Source of the DNA: Tetmemena sp. SeJ-2015
Lineage: Eukaryota > Ciliophora > Spirotrichea > Sporadotrichida > Oxytrichidae
Direction of reading: 5' to 3'
Assembly: GCA_027382625.1 (NCBI GenBank)
Contig: JAJKFJ010021093.1
Location: forward strand, 1 to 18,197
DNA: 18,197 nucleotides
How positions within the stretch are numbered: position 1 is the stretch's first letter; each line of letters starts with the position of its first letter. A model generated the notes under the pieces. It saw only the letters and a program-made list of their open reading frames with translations, was not told the DNA's origin and ran no database searches. A program made the position numbers and the translations under genes. This document shows, piece after piece, positions 9,138-16,644 of the stretch.

Positions 9138-9339
9138 TCATATTATACAAAATAAATATAGTTAAATGCTAGCAATTTTACTTAATCTTATCTTAAATTA
9201 AAGAGATCTTTCGATCCAGATATATAATTAAGCTATTATGTAAATTTTATCATAACAGTCTTAAAAATAGTTAATCTTCATATTATTATAATTTGAATGC
9301 TAAAATTTATTTTAGTATCGTTTCTTAAAATATATTTTA

Positions 9340-9442
9340 AGATTCCACAGCTATACATATGAAGAGGGTATCTCTTTTTAAAACTATCTAAATCAGTTTA
9401 TCCCCAAACTAATCTATCTGCAGGATAATAACCGTTTTATAG
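9340..9442 (-). CDS. MDS-like fragment (NGYYPADRLVWG)
   Basis: The minus strand reads NGYYPADRLVWG, a TAA glutamine, then TDLDSFKKRYPLHMYSCGIL. It has strong peptide character between A/T runs, with two competing frames closed by TGA. No family is recognised. Confidence 0.45.
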
Positions 9443-9544
9443 CTAAAAATTAAATAAAACATGGAAATATATTTAATTAAATGGAGCACGCAGTTAAAGT
9501 GTCTATAATTTAAATAATTATTCCACTTTTGATTTAGCTTTATA

Positions 9545-9890
9545 TCTTAAGAAATTTAATTCCTTGCTATTAAGGTAAAAGCACTTAGTCTAAAGCTCGA
9601 AATGATAGTTGGTTGACATTATATTTTGGATTTAAAGGTATTGTGTGAAGTTAAAATATAAATAAATATTATTTTTTTGATAAGCTACAGATCAGGGAGC
9701 TTGAGCAATTTCAACAATCTCCATGTTGCAACTCTTAGTATTTTAATTAATCACTGATTGTGATATAATTATCAAACTATAGTAAGATTAAGATGTGTAG
9801 TGATAGCTTTCATAAATTTATCAAATTAATAAATTGGAAAGAAGGTTATCGTCCCGATTTAAATCAAATTCTTGAGCAATATCTGATATA
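9545..9890 (-). CDS. Three short minus-strand coding islands
   Basis: FTQYL-Q-IQNIMSTNYHFEL-Q-TKCF lies at about 9545-9650 (lone Q are TAA and TAG), KSCNMEIVEIAQAP at about 9696-9736, and ISDIAQEFDLNRDDNLLSNL at about 9832-9890. All are on the minus strand and separated by AT-rich DNA. They are probable small MDSs; junctions were not resolved. Confidence 0.35.
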
Positions 9891-10079
9891 AATAATAATT
9901 AAATAAATTAAATACAAATCTAAAATATTATTTCCTATATTTCTTTTTATAGCTTCTAATGATTCAGAAAAGATAAGTTTCGAATTAGTAAAAATTTCAT
10001 TAAACAAAAACTAAGCAATTTTAAATATAGCAAAAAGGATTTTGATATTAAATTGGTTAAGCAAAAAGCAAAGATATTT

Positions 10080-10195
10080 AAATGAGAAAAAAAAATGTAG
10101 ATATTGTAGCAGGAGTGGCTGAAGATGTAATATTAATTACAGTAGCATACCAAGAGGTGTTCGAGGGTAATATATCTAAGAAATCAAAACAGTTA
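10080..10195 (-). CDS. MDS-like fragment (SNTSWYATVINITSSATPAT)
   Basis: The minus strand reads LDILPSNTSWYATVINITSS followed by ATPATISTFFFL, with no TAA/TAG. The Ser/Thr/Asn-rich, strand-like character fits an extracellular domain and the neighbouring islands. The opposite strand carries a competing open frame under table 6 (10082-10408). Confidence 0.45.
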
Positions 10196-10315
10196 AACCT
10201 ATTCTTATTAATTTCACAAAGAAATTAAAATTCAGAAAATTTTTTATTTCATATTTTGAAGGAGATATTCATCTCATTCAAATTTAAATTTTTAAATGGA
10301 AAGAAGAAAAAAAAA

Positions 10316-10396
10316 CTTACTTGTTTTAGATTAAAACGAAAATTAAAGACGAAGACTTCGGGAAATATATTTTAAAGCAGTTTATAAAAAATTCAA
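10316..10396 (-). CDS. Short MDS-like fragment
   Basis: After an in-frame TGA the minus strand reads FYKLL-Q-NIFPEVFVFNFRFNLK (Q is TAA). It is short; included for strand and composition. Confidence 0.3.
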
Positions 10397-10649
10397 GATG
10401 TATTATGATATTTATAAATTGTAAATGGTATAGATAGTGTTAACTAAAATTAAGTTAAATTGTTTTTATACAAATTTTATATTTAGAAAATGAGAATTTT
10501 GGAGAAGTAAATAATGTAATTGGTCATGTTAATAAAGCAATAAATCTAAATAATAATCAATTTATTTGATGGATATTTTTTGAATTGGCTTATTAGAAAG
10601 TGAGACACTTAACTATATATAAAAAAAGTTTTTAAATTTATTTTATGAT

Positions 10650-10862
10650 TTAAAAGTGAGAGTGAAGTAAATTTATTTCACTTCTAAATTTGGATTTATC
10701 TTCTTTGGTGCCTCTAAAAATTAGATGGCCCATATTTGTGAAACCTCCAGAATTCAAGTTTGCTCTGAATCCAGTGAAAATAGCATCATCTTTGCATCCA
10801 GTTGATGCAACACAATCATCAAATAATTTATTTTTCATTTTATTAGAATGAATGCAACACAA
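10650..10862 (-). CDS. MDS-like fragment with paired Cys
   Basis: The frame is open for 70 codons under the standard code, with core KNKLFDDCVASTGCKDDAIF then TGFRANLNSGGFTNMGHLIF and RGTKEDKSKF. No TAA/TAG interrupts it and the frame is more balanced than the flanks. The DDCVASTGCKDD segment with two Cys suggests a disulfide-bonded loop of a secreted domain. The last 10 codons run into an A/T-rich imperfect palindrome and may be IES. The family is unknown. Confidence 0.6.
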   Translation of the reverse strand: MCCIHSNKMKNKLFDDCVASTGCKDDAIFTGFRANLNSGGFTNMGHLIFRGTKEDKSKFRSEINLLHSHF

Positions 10863-11034
10863 AAATATTTAAGTCATTTGCTTTCAATTCTTATTGGATT
10901 TGCAAAATTATTATCATAATAAGACGTTAATCTAAAAAATATTAACTTTAATTAAAAAAATTAGCTCTCAATATATATAGAATAATAATTTAAAAAGTAG
11001 ACAACTATGAAAAAGATAAATTTTAATACTTGCA

Positions 11035-11200
11035 AAACTTTCTATCTTCTTAAAATTTAATCATACCACTTGGCTCCTACAATATTATATTATATGAGCA
11101 TAAAACCCTGAGGCCCCATTCCCAGTCCACAATCTCTGAAATAAGACTTGGAACTAACTATCCAATTTCAAGAAGTAAAGCTAGGCTTTGCCCATCACAA
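11035..11200 (-). CDS. Coding island, strand uncertain
   Basis: The minus strand reads SCDGQSLALLLEIG, a TAG glutamine, then LVPSLISEIVDWEWGLRVLC. The plus strand is also open, with no TAA/TAG for about 48 codons (LGSYNIILYEHKTLRPHSQS...). I favour minus because the neighbouring islands are minus and SCDGQSLALLLEIG resembles an extracellular segment, but codon evidence slightly favours plus. Confidence 0.4.
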
Positions 11201-11280
11201 GATATATAAACTTAATAATTAGAACAAATTATGTAAAAAAATTTTAAGAATTATTTTAAATTATTGCAAATATTATATAA

Positions 11281-11390
11281 TTTCAATAAATTTAGCTGGA
11301 GCATCATCCACAGTTACTGAAATGGAATTCATAGCATATGAGCTTGGAAAAGATATTCCCTTATTATTTATTAAAATACATCATTGAAGA
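11281..11390 (-). CDS. MDS-like fragment (GISFPSSYAMNSISVTVDDA)
   Basis: After an in-frame TGA the minus strand reads CILINNKGISFPSSYAMNSI then SVTVDDAPAKFIEI, without TAA/TAG. S-I-S-V-T-V-D-D-A-P is typical of a beta-sandwich edge in extracellular repeats. It is probably a piece of the large surface-type gene. Confidence 0.5.
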
Positions 11391-11490
11391 TCTTTTTTTA
11401 CAAAAGATTTAACATTAACTTCTAAATTATATATTTTAGAGGAAAAAATTGTTCTTATTACCTTTATTATAATACTTAGAGAGTCTGCAG

Positions 11491-11640
11491 TACTTATAAA
11501 GTGACTCTATCTAAAGTGTAAAGATGAGCAGAGTTAGGCGTTGATTGACAAATTGAAGGCACTAGCAATTTATCAGTACTATAAAAAGAAGGTTGCCCAT
11601 ATAAAAAGGGGAGTTATTATTTTGTGTCCTAAATTATTTG
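11491..11640 (-). CDS. MDS-like fragment (LPFLYGQPSFYSTDK)
   Basis: The minus strand reads DTK, two TAA glutamines, LPFLYGQPSFYSTDKLLVPS then ICQSTPNSAHLYTLDRVTL and a TAA glutamine. About 42 codons between are free of TAA/TAG and the other frames are less peptide-like. No family is recognised. Confidence 0.5.
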
Positions 11641-11729
11641 CTTCAAAATAATTTAAGCACTAAAATTCTTTCTTCTAAACTTTAATATTTCGGTAATTAA
11701 TTAGAGTATTAAATTAAAATTGGTTCACC

Positions 11730-11990
11730 TCAATATAAAGTATCTGCCGAATCCATATCTGTGAGGTCTATCTTTAAAGTGACAGCGCCTGTAGCTATAA
11801 TTATTTTTATGGTCCCTTTCAACACTGTTAATTTAGTAGCTTGCTGCCATCTAAATATCCAAAATGTTCCTGAAGTATTATCTGACAGAGCCTTTTAGGT
11901 TACCGAAGTTGATGTCATGTTATTATAGTTGTAGAATTTCTTATATACTATGGCCTCAGTAACTTCATTGAACACAAATGCTTAAATTTT
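11730..11990 (-). CDS. 86-codon MDS-like fragment ending in TGA
   Basis: Under table 6 the minus strand is open from about 11990 to TGA 11732-11730. It contains FVFNEVTEAIVYKKFYNYNN, MTSTSVT, a TAA glutamine, ALSDNTSGTFWIFRWQQATK and LTVLKGTIKIIIATGAVTLK. It is Thr/Asn-rich with alternating hydrophobics, as in a beta-rich extracellular domain. The TGA may be a true stop or may lie just past a pointer, in IES. I could not find an in-frame pointer to the segment at 12060-12271, so a small MDS may lie between. Confidence 0.55.
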
Positions 11991-12059
11991 AAAAAGAAAT
12001 TATGAAATACTCTAAAAATGTAAAACATTTTAATTAAGTTGCTGATAATAATTTAAGAA

Positions 12060-12271
12060 TGCAGCCATTTAAAAATACCCACTCTGAGTTGCTTGCATAA
12101 CTGAAAAGAATAAAATATAATAAGACCTAGTTTCCAGACAAAGATTCTATGGTGAAAATTTAATTGAGGGTAGGATTTTAATTATCATGTATAACCTTCT
12201 TAAGCCACATGAACTTCCCAGTTTTTTAAGTGATTTTTACTATGTGCTAAAACTGAACAGAATATAGCAAG
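12060..12271 (-). CDS. MDS with KITQKTGKFMWLKK repeat motif
   Basis: From the pointer word the minus strand reads LLYSVQF, TAG, HIVKIT, TAA, KTGKFMWLKKVIHDN, TAA, NPTLN, TAA, IFTIESLSGN, TAG, VLLYFILFSYASNSEWVFLN. The I-V-K-I-T-x-K-T-G-K-F-M-W-L-K-K stretch matches the repeat units at 6875 and 4256, so this is another SBBP-like blade. Heavy use of TAA/TAG at plausible Gln positions is itself evidence for table 6. Two other frames are partly open but lack the motif. Confidence 0.6.
12265..12271 (-). other. Pointer copy TAGCAAG (left)
   Basis: The same 7-mer lies at 12326-12332, and flanking bases differ on both sides. Joining restores AGC TTG CTA TAT in frame. Confidence 0.5.
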
Positions 12272-12325
12272 TTTATTATTTTAAAATTCTTTAACAAAAA
12301 ATAATTTAAGTTCACTACCTTCATT
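12272..12325. other. Inferred IES, 54 bases
   Basis: A short A/T-rich spacer between the two TAGCAAG copies, of a size typical for hypotrich IESs. Confidence 0.5.
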
Positions 12326-12332
12326 TAGCAAG
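12326..12332 (-). other. Pointer copy TAGCAAG (right)
   Basis: Partner of the copy at 12265-12271, at the 3' end of the segment reading ...FYIRSL on the minus strand. Confidence 0.5.
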
Positions 12333-12430
12333 CTGCGTATATAAAAGTTGAGACTTATTTCATGTATGTGCATTTACTCCCTCCCTATTTTATTTTACTA
12401 TGACCCAATCTCAGGTTAGATTAAAATTAT
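12326..12430 (-). CDS. MDS upstream of the KITQKTGKFMW segment
   Basis: In the frame required by the pointer the minus strand reads I-Q-PEIGS-Q-Q-NKIGRE-Q-MHIHEISLNFYIRSL, where the lone Q are TAA/TAG. Joined at CTTGCTA it continues as LYSVQFQHIVKIT. A different frame (NLRLGHSKIK...) is also open, so the assignment rests on the junction. Confidence 0.4.
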
Positions 12431-12589
12431 AAATGCTAATTAAATATATAGTTGCTCGTATTTATATAATCATTCTTAAAGTTTTTTTAATTGAAACTTA
12501 GCCATATTTTATCAAAATTATTTAAAGAACAAATCGAAATCATCTTGAGATATGAAGCGATGCTGAAGAATATATTTATAGTTATTAAG

Positions 12590-12890
12590 AAATATATTTG
12601 TTTTATTTTTGTCATTGTTAAAATTTAATGTGATATCTGTTCTAATGCTTACAGGTTTAATGATAATGAATTAAGCCAGGAAACAACTTTTTGTGATTTC
12701 TCAATTACAAGGCACTGATTCGATTGTAACCATTAATATATACTTTACTCTAAGTAAATCTCTCTGAGGTCAATCAGTCTAGTAGCAATAAAAACAGAAG
12801 ATATTCTAAAGCGAAAAGAAGCTCCAGCATTCAATTAAAACTATTTTTGAATAAAATGATACCCTCGCCATTCGCACTCAATTATAATTA
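12590..12890 (-). CDS. Long open island under ciliate code
   Basis: One minus frame stays open for over 90 codons: ECEWRGYHFIQK, TAG, F, TAA, LNAGASFRFRISSVFIATRL, IDLREIYLE, TAA, SIY, TAA, WLQSNQCLVIEKSQKVVSWL. The middle is peptide-like with mixed hydrophobic and charged residues. It is probably an upstream MDS of the large gene. No family is recognised. Confidence 0.5.
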
Positions 12891-13129
12891 TATAAGTTTC
12901 AAATTTTTTTTTTCCTTTTTAAGCTTTCTATTTTCCAATGTCATATAAATTTATATTTGTATTTTAAATCCTTAAGGAGCAAATTATAATCATTAAATCA
13001 CATAAAATTTTAATTTAAAAATTATATAGTTTTAAAAATATATTATATTATTAATTTAATGCGATAGATGTAGATGACAAAATACAATATTATAGATCTC
13101 ATATTTATTTCTATTCAATTAAATTAAGA

Positions 13130-13255
13130 AATATTCACTTATAGAATTAGAGAAAATGATCGAACTAATCTACTCATAGGCAGTCGAATTATGCCACCAT
13201 TTTCTTTTGGTTATGCCTGGATAAACATTAAGAAACCTCAAATTTTTAGTATAAA
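13130..13255 (-). CDS. Coding island, both strands open
   Basis: The minus strand reads LRFLNVYPGITKRKWWHNST followed by AYE, a TAG glutamine and ISSIIFSNS. The plus strand reads RENDRTNLLIGSRIMPPFSF without TAA/TAG. Minus is favoured only by neighbours. The island could be near the 5' end of the large gene. Confidence 0.35.
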
Positions 13256-13389
13256 TTATTATTTTTTATAAGAGAGGATTTTATCTTAAAAATCGATAGT
13301 AAAGTCTTAGCTTGTTAATTTATTATTTTTTTCTTTCGCAAATTCAATGTTAAACAAAGGGGAATTAAAAGCTATTTAATTCAGAAACT

Positions 13390-13800
13390 AGAGAATGATT
13401 CTATGTCATAAAAGATCCAATTCAGTAAGTGAAAACGAAGTGAGGTCTTGCTATAATTGAGATATTATTCTTTCTTTTCTTTCTTAGGCATATTTATAAT
13501 TCTATTTGAAGAAAATATCATTTTGGGACCAAATTTTCTCTGTAAGACTGAACTTTGTTTTTGTTAAGTGAACATATCTTCATTTCATCGTTTCCTCTAG
13601 ACTTTTAACTGGTTCAATTTAACTTCTTTTGCCAAATTTTATTTGAGAGGCCTCTTTAAGATTTGAATATAAATAGTGGAGCGGGTCTCCCACTCTAATT
13701 TTGTATATTCAAACATAAGGGATCGCTATAAAATTATAAAATAGATATTAAATTAAATACGGAACCCCTCTTTGATCTCTAACTGAAAGGAACCCTGTCG
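13390..13800 (-). CDS. Minus-strand coding region, frame uncertain
   Basis: A candidate peptide starts at ATG 13716 and ends at TGA 13587-13585 (43 residues): MFEYTKLEWETRSTIYIQIL, then a Lys/Arg-rich tail with TAA and TAG glutamines. After that TGA the same frame reopens with FGPKMIFSSNRIINMPKKEK. Another frame of the middle reads KNKVQSYRENLVPK. The whole stretch is richer in charged residues than the surface-type islands, so it may belong to a different gene. An intron or IES may separate the open blocks. Confidence 0.35.
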
Positions 13801-13866
13801 CCAGATTTGCAAAATATTTTATTTTTAGAAAATACTATAATTTGCATACTAAAATAATATTTTACT

Positions 13867-14148
13867 TCAAATAACTTGATAATCTGTGAATTAATATAGG
13901 AAGAATATGAATGTATTAGAGAGATTGTTAAAAAGAGATGTATAAAAGATATGATGGTTTAATAAATAAAGACATCTCTAGATATTAACTGCCATGATCT
14001 TTAAGTACGTATATTTGAGACTAACTACATCAGCTTTGATTTTCACTTTTTGTAAACATTCTTTATTTTCAAACTTTTCCTCCGCTAATTAAAATTTCTC
14101 TTCTTTATCTTCCACTTCATCATCACCATCATTATCTTAAATATCTCT
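13867..14148 (-). CDS. Acidic, coiled segment, 93 codons under ciliate code
   Basis: Between an in-frame TGA (14151-14149) and TGA 13869-13867 the minus strand reads RDI, TAA, DNDGDDEVEDKEEKF, TAA, LAEEKFENKECLQKVKIKAD, VVSLKYTYLKIMAVN, TAG, RCLYLLNHH.... The first half is acidic then heptad-like, suggesting a flexible acidic linker and a coil. The last 25 codons are AT-rich and less convincing. In the same frame upstream of the TGA lies a (Asn-Ser) repeat. It could be an exon or MDS of a gene that also includes 14711-14917. Confidence 0.45.
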
Positions 14149-14160
14149 TCAATGTTTTTT

Positions 14161-14184
14161 GCTATTGCTATTGCTGTTGCTGTT
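14161..14184. repeat. Four hexamers, GCT(A/G)TT
   Basis: Two GCTATT followed by two GCTGTT. On the minus strand they read (Asn-Ser)4 in the frame of the acidic segment, or CAA/CAG/TAG glutamines in another frame. Confidence 0.7.
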
Positions 14185-14710
14185 ATATATATTTGTCAGA
14201 AATAAAATAAAAAGAGTTTTACCTGTGGGTTTCGAACTTAGGAGTAAAATTGACTCATCTAGGCGTTAACCATCTGAACATCAAGTCTTCAATCACAGTC
14301 GACTATTTAATATATCTCAAATATCTCTTACCTCCGATTATGCATTTTTATTCATACTATAATTTAAATTCTCACTGCAAAAGTAAAATATAATATTCTT
14401 AATTTTGTGTTGAAAATAGTTTTCATTGATATATAAATAAATATAGAACAATGAATTTTCCTAAAGAAAAATTCTCTCCATAAATTTTAAAATAATTTAT
14501 AGTAAATTATTCTTAGCTAATTCAGCAACAAGGAACAAAAATCATTTTAATATATTCGAATTTAAATTACACATTTAGTATTATTGTTGGAATTTCAATT
14601 TAAATTTGTTATTGATTATAATAAATTGAGAGTTTCAAAATAGTGCCAATTGAAATCTCAGATTCATCCCTTCATCTGCAGCTTGTTCAATAGCTTATCA
14701 AAAATTAATA

Positions 14711-14917
14711 TCAGTTTCTTCTTTAATCATCTCCACAGCACCTCTCAGTAGAGATTTTACTTATGCACTCTTCACCATCCTCTTCATCTTCTTTATTAAA
14801 CTTTTGTCGCTTATAACTCTGTAATGAGCACTCACACACAAAGTCACAAAGATAAAAAGTTATTAGAGTTTCATACAGAAGCGAATGTTGTAAAATTATT
14901 CCGAGATTAGACACAAT
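14711..14917 (-). CDS. Gene 3' part with acidic stretch and Cys-rich end
   Basis: From an in-frame TGA just upstream (about 14920) the minus strand is open to TGA 14713-14711 under table 6. It reads SNLGIILQHSLLYETLITFY, LCDFVCECSLQSYKRQKFNK, EDEEDGEECISKISTERCCG. No TAA/TAG occurs in 63 codons before a TAA near the end, which is unusual for this AT content. Five Cys occur in two groups and an acidic run follows a basic KRQK. It could be a C-terminal exon or MDS. The family is not recognised. It lies just outside the palindrome and has no copy on the other side. Confidence 0.5.
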
Positions 14918-15130
14918 TCAACTGATTTATTCCATTTCAATTTAATTTATAATTTAATATTATAAAAATGCTATTGAATTTGCAAATTTTTTAATAAATA
15001 CTCCTTATAATTGGCCCTATTTTTAATATTCAAGGGATTTAGTTTAGTTTGAGCGATGATTATCTTACATTCATACTAATAAACTCATTATACTACAAGC
15101 CGAATAAAGAGCATCAATCTTAAACCTGAA

Positions 15131-16452
15131 ATGACTTTGCCACAAAGAAAAATCAGGTTTACGCAAGTTGAAGTTCTGAAAATGAACTTGGTTCCCAATT
15201 TTTTCCAAGCACTCAGATATGCTGCAACGAAAGAGTAACCACTCATCTTACTTTTGAAGAATCTCATACTGGTGCCTCAACAAACCAAGAGACAACGGCA
15301 TTCTGCTTACTGCAATCAAGTCTTAAATCCAGTAGCGCGTAGTGCCCTCATAGCACTTCCTCAATATAGCAGCTCTGTAGCTTTTCAAGGTAAGCCAAAT
15401 TGTTTATTCTGCTGATAGGGCATCCTCGCTTCATAAGTAACCTGAAATTGTGCCTCCTATTCTCTTGATAAGATTCGCCGATAATATCTCAGACTCCACA
15501 TTGCTCAGAGAAATGCAGTGACGATTTAACTCCGATCAGGAAAGTGCACTGCAAGGGCCACTAGCTCATAGATCCATTTCCATGCAGAGATCTCAAGGCG
15601 ATCTCAAATGATTTAGATCAGTTCAAATTATCTCCTCGTTATCAGCACTCAACTTGCTCACCGATCCTCTCTTAACTTCTATGTGTACTTTATTTTTAGG
15701 TTGGCGACGAGGAATTGTTGAATGGTAGGACTCTTGACAACGCACCTCTTTACATTGAGATACAAGCACAACGGCAAGCCATCGAAGATCACAAGTCAGG
15801 GGATGCTTTCACCAAACAGGTATGCAGATTCACCAAGGGATACCACAATTCAAAGAGCATGATTTTCCTTCTGAAGCATATTTTGAGGATTACTTGGCAC
15901 AGTATGGGCCAAAATTATAAGTCGAAGCGGAAGAGATACCGAGAGTTACTGGAACCTTTATCTGCTTTGATATCCTGCACTCACGAGGCGTTCTCAATCT
16001 TCACACCTCGAATTCAAGAAACCACTACCGAGATCGTCCAGAGGCTGGATCATTTGTAAATCTTTAGCACTATAACCTCTATAAGCAAAATGGGTAAGAG
16101 AGATAGAGGATACTCACGAATTGGAATGCAGCAAACAAGCAAGAGTGATCTACCAGCCTCAGCGATTCAGTGTGTGCTATTTATGATGCTAAGTACGCAT
16201 CTTTCTAATAATTTTAATTATAACTTTATAAACTTTATAAACTATAACTCTCTTCCGTTTTTAATCATCACACTCAATAACGCAGTCCTTGAATTCGCAT
16301 TCTATCTTAATAAATATAACTGGCTTAAACTTAATATAAATTTTTAAAATGGGGCACAAGGTCCAGCATCATCAGCTCCTGCATCGGTGAATATGGTTTC
16401 TCCAGCCTTGTCTTTTGACATGATTCCTGATAATTCCTTTAAGTGCTAATGA
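15131..16452 (+). CDS. Left copy of palindrome gene, about 381 aa, two introns
   Basis: Model: exons 15131-15389, 15473-16192, 16286-16452, table 6. All joins keep one frame with no TGA from ATG to TGA 16450-16452, and six TAA/TAG codons. Exon 1 starts MTLPQRKIRFTQVEVLK. Exon 2 holds CSEKCSDDLTPIRKVHCKGH, a zinc-ligand-like C-x3-C...C-x2-H cluster, then LNGRTLDNAPLYIEIQAQRQ, a basic KSKRKR and IQETTTEIVQRL. It has no TAA/TAG in its main 114-codon block. The tail after the last shared residue is SFDMIPDNSFKC. I do not recognise the family; a zinc-binding, perhaps nuclear, protein is a guess. Unspliced frames inside intron 1 are also open, so transcripts are needed to confirm. Confidence 0.6.
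15390..15472 (+). other. Inferred intron 1, left copy, 83 bases
   Basis: GTAAGCC...GATAAG. Removal skips in-frame TGA codons and joins phase 1 to phase 1. Donor and acceptor are conserved in the right copy (17666-17584). A shorter acceptor (AG at 15417-15418) exists only in the left copy; the right has GG. Confidence 0.5.
16193..16285 (+). other. Inferred intron 2 (or IES), left copy, 93 bases
   Basis: GTACGCAT...AACGCAG, strongly AT-rich. The right copy of this segment is 88 bases; the 5-base difference would shift the frame unless the segment is removed. Confidence 0.5.
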
Positions 16453-16644
16453 AAATGAATTTCGAAAGATCGACATTGGCAATGACTGACAAATTTCTAA
16501 TCTGATTTGGGATATGCTTGAACTCAATAATCAGGTTGATAGCGAAGCTAGATAATAAATTTTCGAAAATATATGAGGATAAGCAAGTGGAAAGAGATAA
16601 GTCGGCAAGTACTTATGAGAGATGTAAAATGAATAATGAATAAC
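16417..16644. other. Unique centre of the palindrome
   Basis: This stretch of 228 bases has no copy in either arm. It supplies the different 3' ends of the two gene copies. A plus-strand frame 16506-16688 (60 codons, YEDKQVERDKSASTYERC...) is also open and coil-like. It overlaps the right copy's tail antisense, so only one of the two is likely real. Confidence 0.7.

Larger units (their letters stand above)
14957..16416 (+). repeat. Left arm of large imperfect palindrome
   Basis: This stretch is the reverse complement of 16645-18099, nearly identical by eye. Positions pair as x and 33056-x with no net indel for more than 1.2 kb; differences are scattered single bases plus a few indels in the AT-rich inner part (16193-16285). 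Homology stops abruptly at 14957 and 18099 outside and near 16416 and 16645 inside. Confidence 0.9.

Noticed and set aside
10082..10408. Plus-strand ORF, ATG to TGA, 108 codons under table 6 (MRKKNVDIVAGVAEDV...)
   Set aside because: The minus strand of its best part reads SNTSWYATVINITSSATPAT, which fits the neighbouring islands. The rest of the plus frame is Lys/Phe-rich A/T sequence with three TAA codons. Not excluded.
11870..12070. TTTTTAAA as pointer between 12060-12271 and 11730-11990
   Set aside because: The word is shared but puts the two segments in different frames and is a low-complexity A/T run.
15131..16452. Standard-code reading with two separate small genes (15715-16059 and 16090-16347)
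   Set aside because: The two ORFs are in the same frame, separated only by a TAA. Table 6 reading also extends the frame upstream and downstream to TGA.
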